NCBI RefSeq assembly: GCF_932526225.1
Contig: NC_064048.1
Location: forward strand, 2,495,597 to 2,559,596
Length of the DNA: 64,000 nt
Direction of reading: 5' to 3'
From: Nematostella vectensis
Taxonomy: Eukaryota; Cnidaria; Anthozoa; Actiniaria; Edwardsiidae
A program made the translations under genes and the position numbers. The notes below the pieces were generated by a model. That model saw only the letters and a program-made list of their open reading frames with translations, was not told the DNA's origin and searched no databases. This document shows positions 49,401 to 58,400 of this stretch, piece by piece (the stretch's first letter is position 1; each line of letters begins with the position of its first letter).

Positions 49401-52400
49401 AGTGCGCACAGAATATAGACACTAATACAGTAGACCATCAATGTACTGAAGCCTTGTATTGAAGCCTGATCTGTCTTCAGACCAGACCTGCTGATCCGTG
49501 CAGCAAGGCACTACGAAGGCGCTGAACAGATTTTACGTAAACACGCCGTCATGAGCACTCAGCAGTTCATAGAGATATCGATGACTCACCTCCCCCCCAT
49601 GGGGCATTGGGTGATTGCCGAGGCTCCAGGTTTGTAACTAGCAAGTGTGGGGAGGGGGAGTAGTGTCTACCCCCCGTGGGGCATTGGGTGATTGCTGAGG
49701 CTCGAGGTTTGTAACTAGCAAGGGTGGGGAGGGGGAGTAGTGTCTACCCCCATGGGGCATTGGGTGATTGCCGAAACTCCAGGTTTGTAACTAGCAAGGA
49801 TGGGGAGGGGGAGTAGTGTCTACCCCCCATGGGGCATTGGGTGATTGCTGAGACTCCATGTTTGTAACTAGCAAGGATGGGGAGGGGGAGTAGTGTCTAC
49901 CCCCCATGGGGCATTGGGTGATTGCTGAGACTCCATGTTTGTAACTAGCAAGGATGGGGAGGGAGAGTAGTTTCTACCCCCCATGGGGCATTGGGTGATT
50001 GCTGAGTGTCACCCCTACTGGTATTCTATGTTATGCCGAGGCATACTCTGTAACCTAGGGTTGCCGAGGCTCCAGACTTAGTAATTAGCAAGAGGGAGGG
50101 GTTGTAATTGTCTGCACCCTTACTGGGCCAATAAGTGATTGCCGAGGCTCAAATTGTCTAACTTGCAGAAGGGGGAGGGGGTATATCCCCACGTGGGGCA
50201 CTTGGTGATTTCCTTGTAACTAGCTAGGGAAGGGGTCGGGAAAAAGAGTCCCCCCCCTCCCCTCGTGTGGCCTCGTGTGATCGAGGTTACAATGTGCCAA
50301 ACTAAGCAAGTTTCTAGGGTATTAACATTGAGGTTCTCCTCTGGGCTCTTCCCGCCGTGATTAACGTGCTCATTAGCGTATCATCATTATGATTGGCGTG
50401 TTTAGCGATGGTTTGTTTGCAGATTAGCATGATGATTATCGAGATAGTTAGAGTAACCTTAAGAAAATATCTATACCCCCCTATTGAGGGGGTAGGAGGT
50501 ATGACCCCGCCCCCCACCCCTCTGGAATTTCCATTCCCCTGGAGAAAAATAAATACAGTAACTGTTAAAGCCGCATTGTAACCAGTTTACTTCCGGTCGA
50601 TTACGTAACAATCTCCTATGATTTTTAACGGAAAACGCGAAGAATATTTCAAAATATAGAAAGCAGTGTGTCTGTTGGAAGTTTCTTTGAGGATGTGATT
50701 GATAATTTAGAGCGGATGGCATGTTAAATATATCGGATTCTAATATATTCTTTTGTCTTTTAACAATCGAGGTTTCCTTCGGAAGTGAACTGGTGACAAT
50801 GCGGCTTTTAGGAAAAAGGGCTTCTGGAAATTCCTGGGCGTTTGAGCCCCCCACCCCCCGGAATGGGGGGGGGGGTTATAGATATTTTCTGGAACTACAC
50901 AATGCACTGATTTGTTGTTTATAGTCCGTATTGATCTTAGTGGCGGGTGGAGTGACACGCCCCCTATCGCCTATGAACATGGCGGATCAGTTACTAATGT
51001 CGCAATCAAGCTAAACGGAGAGGTACGTGACAGTTACGCTCCGAGTTTGCGTTACATAGTACGCACGAACATTTAGGGTCTGCCCTCCTATATTTAACTA
51101 GCACTTAGGCTATTAAAGCTGCATTGTCACCAGTTTACTTCCGGTTGACTGCTTAACAATCTCCGATGATTTTTAACGAAAAAGGGAAAAAAAAAGTTTA
51201 AAATATTGAAAGCAGTGTGTTTAGTGGAAGTTTCTTTGAGGATGTGATTGATGATTTAGAGCAGATGGCCTGTCAAATAGCGCAGATTCTAATAGATTCT
51301 TTTGTGGTTTCCTCCGCAAGTAAACTGTTGATAATGCGGCTTTGATTCAGATTGGCACACCCTCTTATACCAGCTAGCAAGCCACTTTTTTTAAACATTG
51401 GCTTTGTGGGACTGAAGAGATGGGGAAAAGGGGTGTGGTGGGGGAAGGGAGGCATCCCCTGTATTCGGTGGGCAGATGCCATTTTCCTTGTACTCTGGCT
51501 CTAGGAGACAGCAGCCTCCCCCTGATGGTAGCTTCTGCAGTTTATCGTCGTTTTTTTTATAATGTATTTACTTTTAGGCTAAGATCTATTCTCGATATAA
51601 AGACCCAAAAACAAAAATGCCTATTTTCAATGATTATATACAGCATCAAACATTTCCGATTAGTGTATGTTTTTTTCATCAGAAACCGATACAAGTCCAG
51701 ATCAAGAGAATCCCGGAGTAAGTAAGCTAACTCATTATATGTCTTAATACAGGACACGCGCAGAGTGGGATAGAGTACCCACTCGAAATTTACCCTGCCC
51801 CCCCCTTGCGCGTTTACAGTTCGTAAAGAGTTTTCTAATCTGGCTCGCTCCTCCACATGTTTTAAACCGAGTATCCCTCCCCTAGTTCCTGGTAAAAATA
51901 GGCTGTCCTGATGTTAACAAATGATTTCAGGCCTGAGATCGTGCTTGTGATAAACGCCGGAGATCACAGCACTCGTGTTGTCTGTAAAAAGCTGGAAGAC
52001 ATGGCCGACTACTCCCAGCCCCATGCCCCAGGTATGACGTGACGTGTGACGCATAGAGTGGCGTGACCCAAATACCGTGCCAAGATTAACGTGACGCGTG
52101 GCACAGAGTGGCGTGACACAAATACCCTGCCAAATATGACGTGACGCGTGACTCATAGAGTAGCGTGGCACAAAACACCTGACAAGCATGATATGGCGCT
52201 TGACTCATAGACGGCGTGACACGAAACCCCTGCCGAGTATGACGTGACGCGTGACACAGATTGGCGTGACACAAATCAATTGCCAAGTAAAACGTGACAC
52301 GTGACGTCACGTGGCGTCACAGAACTACTCTGCCAATAATTAACGCGTGACGCATAGTGTTGCGTGACACGTAAACCAGGCCTCTCACTTGACGTTGTTC

Positions 52401-55400
52401 TATCCCTCCAGGTGCACTTGGCAAAGCGTGTTTTTTTGCCACCAATCTCCTCACCATCCCCTCCACACAGTCCTTAGCCAATCAGCTCAAAGAACGCTAC
52501 CAGGGGGGCTTCGAGATCCATTCCCGCGCGGACGTACCCTATGGAAGCGGCCTGGGTACTAGTAGCATTCTCGCCGGCGCGTTTCTGGGCGCTCTGCTGC
52601 GAGCCGCTGGCCGCACTGCGGGCGTCAACTCCCTGATTCACTCCGTGATGATAGTTGAGCAGATGCTGACCTGTGGTGGGGGATGGCAGGATAACGTCGG
52701 GGGACTGGTGTCTGGTTTTAAGTGCGCCCGCTCCAGACCCTCTCTGCCCATGGAGGTGACGTTTGATGTGCTGCGGGTCCCGGATTCTGTGATCGATGAG
52801 CTGAATAGATGCCTTGTGTTCGTGTATACTGGCAAGACCAGGCTTGCCAAGAACCTGCTACAGGTTAGAATAGCGAACTTGTATTTCCATGGTATTACCA
52901 ATATTATTGAGAGTGCCCAACTCTACCGATTTTGGACGGGATTATCTCTTTTTGACTTGAAAATCCCGAAGATAATCCCTAATATGCAGTGTGGAAATAT
53001 TAAAACATTTGTTATAAAGTGGTCTGTACCTTTGGTAGTTTTCTTGTATAATGACGGTCTGCAAAGGGCAACAACGCGAAAGTGTTTTAGGGGGGGGAGG
53101 GGAAGGGGGGGCATTCGTTTTATTGGGGAGTGGTGGCGAGTCTGATCTTAGATAATAACATCTGCAACTTCTTGCAAAACAAACGCAACAACATCATTCT
53201 AGTAGCAGAAGCAACAACAACAACAACTCCATAATAATCAACAACAACAACGAAAATAGCAGTAACATCAATGTAGTAATCAACAACAACAACAGCAGCA
53301 GAAAAAAATCTCAAGCTGACCCTGAATGGAATATTTTTGTTGTCGCGACTCTCCTATTATAGGAATACGTACAGGACCTTTCTGCTTGTTTCTCTGAATG
53401 TGTGTTTTTAACAGGGCGTGGTTCGGAATTGGTACAGCAGGCAGTCTGAGATCGTTCAGGTCGTGCATGATTTGGTGGAGAACTCGGAAAAGTGCGCCAA
53501 GGCTTTGGAGCGAGGTACTTCTTATAAACTCACAGTGATATAACTTTTATTTTAGATTAGAAAATTTAATGTACGAAAACAACTTCAACCAGCGTTACGC
53601 GCGATCTGATTCCCACTTAAATTAGTAAATGGTATGACTAAAAAGACTACAGACTGTAGAAAAACTAGGTGGCATGAATAGAAAAACTACACACAAGCTG
53701 TAGAAAAACTAGGTGGTATGACTAGAAAAACTACACACAAGCTGTAGAAAAACTAGGTGGTATGACTAGAAAAACTACACACAAGCTGTAGAAAAACTAG
53801 GTTGTATGACTAGAAATACTGCAGACAAGCTGTAGAAAAACTAGGTAGTATGACTAGAAAAACTACACACAAGCTATAGAAAAACTAGGTGGTATGACTA
53901 GAAATACGGCAGACAAGCTGTAGAAAAACTAGGTGGTATGACTAGAAAAACTACACACAAGCTGTAGAAAAACTAGGTGGTACGACTAGAAAAACTACAC
54001 ACAAGCTGTAGAAAAACTGGGTGGTATGACTAGAAAAACTACACACAAGCTGTAGAAAAACTAGGTTGTATGACTAGAAATACTGCAGACAAGCTGTAGA
54101 AAAACTAGGTGGTATGACTAGAAAAACTACACACAAGCTATAGAAAAACTAGGTGGTATGACTAGAAATACGGCAGACAAACTGTAGAAAAACTAGGTGG
54201 TATGACTAGAAAAACTACACACAAGCTGTAGAAAAACTAGGTGGTATGACTAGAAATACGGCAGACAAGCTGTAGAAAAACTAGGTGGTATGAAAAGAAA
54301 GACTACAGACAAGTTGTAGAATAACTAGTTGGTATGACTAGGAAGACTACCGACAAACTGTAGAATAACTAGGTTGTATGGGTAGAAAGACTACAGACAA
54401 GCTGTAGAACAACTAGGTGGTATGACAAGGAAGACTACAGACAAGCTGTAGAATAAAATAAGAATAAAATTCTTAGGTGCACGGCGAATCTCGTTAATAA
54501 GTACGGTAATCGTAGTGTCCAGTCAAGCTACAGAGAAATGTTATAACCAGAATAACTTTGTTTTGTAGGCGATTTAGAGGATCTCGGGAAATGCGTTTAC
54601 AACTACAGAGAGCAGAAGAAAATAATCGCTCCAGGTAGGATAGTTATCACTTGCATTCTTGTTAAAAGCACTGCAATATATAAGACATAAGCAATACAAA
54701 AATGACTCGTCAAATAAACAGTCGTTAGCATCCCGGTCAATGCTTGTATACTAACAGCTGAACATAGCCCCAGGCATTCTGCTCGGTATCCCTGTGGTTG
54801 ACCGTAAGGCAAGAGGGTTTCGGGTGACACACATGAAATCACCACGGAAACCTGAAACAACCCAAAAAAAACAACAGTCAACTTTCCTGTGTCTTCTAAA
54901 TTCCCTATATTATTATTGCATATAAGTAAAAAAAAAAATACAAGAAAAAAAAGAATTATATTGAGCCACCCCATCTAAACACAAAGTTTTATACCTTATT
55001 TCCCATACTCAAAAGAAAACGTCGCAAGAGCTCCTCCAAATTGTCGGACGGAAGTGGATGATTTCTCAGACCTGGTAGTTTGACAGGGTGACAAAATGGT
55101 GACTGAGAGTTTTGTAAGGATATCTTAGGGAACATAAAGGGTTTCCCCTAGTAGAAGTGTTAGAAAGTATAGAACAGTTAGGATCATAACTAAAATTGGA
55201 GGCATTTTGTAAATAAAAAAATTATCCAATCACAGCAGAGTACCCACCCCCTCCCCCTTGGTACTTGTATGTCAAGCTATCACTTGAAACAAAATGGCGG
55301 AGTACGATTATACAGCCTAACCGTTTCTTTGAAGCTGTTTGACACCCCGAAAATAATATGCCACATTCAATATCGAAAAACACGCACTTATAGTTCACTA

Positions 55401-58400
55401 AACGCTGAACACAGACCCGGGAAGCACCGTCGACTCGATGCTAATACGTTGTAATAAGCTAAGTCCAGCAACTAAAACACTAGTGTAAAAGTTTTACTTA
55501 ATACAAAACTAGGTATTTAAGTTATTTTAAACTGTTCTTCAAGGCAGTTACTTCATACCAGGGGTCTACTATAAAGCCGGAGATTTTACATAGATTTTAC
55601 TTAATTTTCTCAATAGTTTCACGTGTGATCAAAATACAACGGCGTAGAGTGAATGTATCAAACAATAAAAGTACTTATAAAAAAAATAAGCGATAGAGAG
55701 AGGGGGCTTAAACTTGAACAACCTATTCTGGGTGCAAGTTTACTTGTGTGACCACAGTCATTGTACTCCACTGGACACCATTAATCAGACATATTGTATG
55801 AGAAAAATGTGGTGACAGTTAACTTATATGATGGCTTCAGAAGAAAATTACCCCCATTCCCACCCCTTGATCTGTCTTTGTATGGGTGTGTTCATTAGAA
55901 ATGAGGTATAGAGACATGAAAACCCTACAGAAAATATAGGACAACAGACAGGATCATTTTCGAACATTAAAAATTATATTTTTGATATTAAATCAGCCAT
56001 CCTATTTTAGCCTGGCAATGTTTTGAAAATTACATTAAATCAGGCATCCTATTTTAGCCTGACAATGTTTTGAAAATTACAAAATAATATAACTGAATGA
56101 TCAATTGTCAATAACACCCACATGAACTCTCTATTTTTTCAAACTTTGCATCATGTACTGGATTTATGTAAAAAAAAGTTGCCATCTACCATGGTATAAG
56201 ATAGGTATACAATGATTTATTGTAGAATACTGCAGAAAATTCCGCTTGTCATGTATCTCAAGAGCATACCCCTTGAAAAAATATCCCATATAAATAAGCT
56301 CCTACTCATGTGCTCACTAGGCCAGTCCCTTTCAATTTCATCGATTATTTTTATTCGCAACGGCTACTGTAGCACCCGAACCAAAACGAAAAGACAAGAC
56401 AAAAAAGGTTTACCACAACTCTGCTTCTTGCTTGTTTTAGTCGGCTACCTTTCTTCTGCGACTTGAGATTCCATGGTACAGCATGTAACTTTCGAAAATG
56501 TAAACAAAAACTAAATGGCGGGGTACCCATGGGGTACCCACGAGGTATTCGCTTGTTCAAAGCATCAAAATGATGAGAAACTATTGTAGATTCCATCGAT
56601 GTATTTCCTTTTTTGCTGACACCGTCCGGACCTAACGAAAATCCCAACTTTCTCAGATCGATCGGGCACACATAAGGGTGAAATTTTGAGTGAAGTTGGC
56701 CGTAAATCGCACTGATTCGTTTTTACAACAAGGCGTCCGGGTTCCTCTAGCATGCAGTAAACGCAATAAATCATAGGTAGGAGTATTATTCGGCCGACAG
56801 AAGAACGTTTTCTGCGTGGTTCTCTCGCCGCGGCTATGGCTGCCATTTTGCATAATTAGGTAAACTGATACCTCCAATTTTAGTTATGACCCTAGCTGTA
56901 GAAAGTGCTAGTATGTGATGTCAAGTGGAATTATAACATAACACAATTATTCGAGTGCAACCTTTTTTCTCAGTATGTGTTTACGTTGATATAAGCATCT
57001 AACCGAAATACTTATGCAACTTTCTCACGACAAAGCGGTGAAAACTCATTCATGTCGTAGATTTCATGAGTTCATGATCAAACGGGCTTGGGAGTCGCAG
57101 CTCATAAATTCCCTGTTTCGTCGACTATAGACATAAATTATATTGTATGAATTGCTTCCTTTCAGGTACAGAGCCCGATGTCATAAAGGACATGATGGAA
57201 TTGATCGCTCCTTATGCATACGGTAAGTCTGAGTTGGAAAGGTGAGCACAGCTGGGGACCCTAACCCGTGGTATACCATGAGTTGGAAAGGTGAGCACAG
57301 CTGGGGACCCTAACCCGTGGTATACCATGAGTTGGAAAGATGAGCACAGCTGGGGACCCTAACCCGTGGTATGTTGTTCGTCAACTCGTAGTCGAGTATG
57401 ACCATAGCAATACTGACAGTATAACAATGTCTAAGGGGCGGAGGGATGAATCCGCAGGTGGCTTATAAGGCCAATTCGTGCAAGAAAACCCCTTCCACAA
57501 GTCGGACACCAGTAAGAGGGGGTCATATTGATAGGTTGGTCAGCTCTAGCCTTGCGTTTTTGGCGTTTGTTTTTGGCTGCGTTGGAGCGTTTATTTTCTG
57601 AGTGGATGGCACCTTTGTGAATCAGATTACGCCAAATCGGTCTGTCAGATGCTGCAGTTTCCCACGTTGAAACGTCGATATTGAAGTCTTTCAGATGTGA
57701 TTTGATGCAGTCTTTATAGCGTTTGCGCTGGCCTCCAACTTTCCTGCTTCCACGGCTTAGTTCACCGTACAACAGCTGTTTGGGTATTCTGGAGTCTGAC
57801 ATACGGCAGACGTGTCCTGCCCATCGTGTCTGAGCTTTGCGCATGGTGGTAATGACGCTGGGGAGGTTTGCTCTCTCCAGAACCTCAGTGTTTGTGATTC
57901 TATCCTGCCAGCGGATATTTAGGATGTTTCTGAGACAGCGGAGATGGAACTGCTGGAGAAGTTTCTCATGTCTTCTGTAGATGGTCCAAGTTTCGCAGCC
58001 ATAGAGAAGTGTTGTTAAGACGACTGCTCTGTACACTTTGATCTTGGTGCATTGTGAGATGCCTCTGCGTTCCCAGACTGACTTCCTCAATCTCCCAAAG
58101 GCACTGCTTGCCTTCGCGATGCGGTTGTTGATTTCTGCATCGATGTTGGCGTTGCGGGAGAGAGTGCTGCCGAGGTAGGTGAAGTTTTCTACATCTTGAA
58201 GTCGCTGCCCCTTAACTGTGATGTTTGGTTCCTGATATGGTTTTCCTGGGGCGGGCTGATACATCACTTCAGTCTTCTTGATACTGATGGTGAGGCCAAA
58301 GTTGTCACAGGCGGATGAGAAAGCGTCCATTTCCTGTTGCATGTCATGCTCATTGACGGCGTTGAGGGCACAGTCATCAGCAAAAAGCAGGTCACGAATC

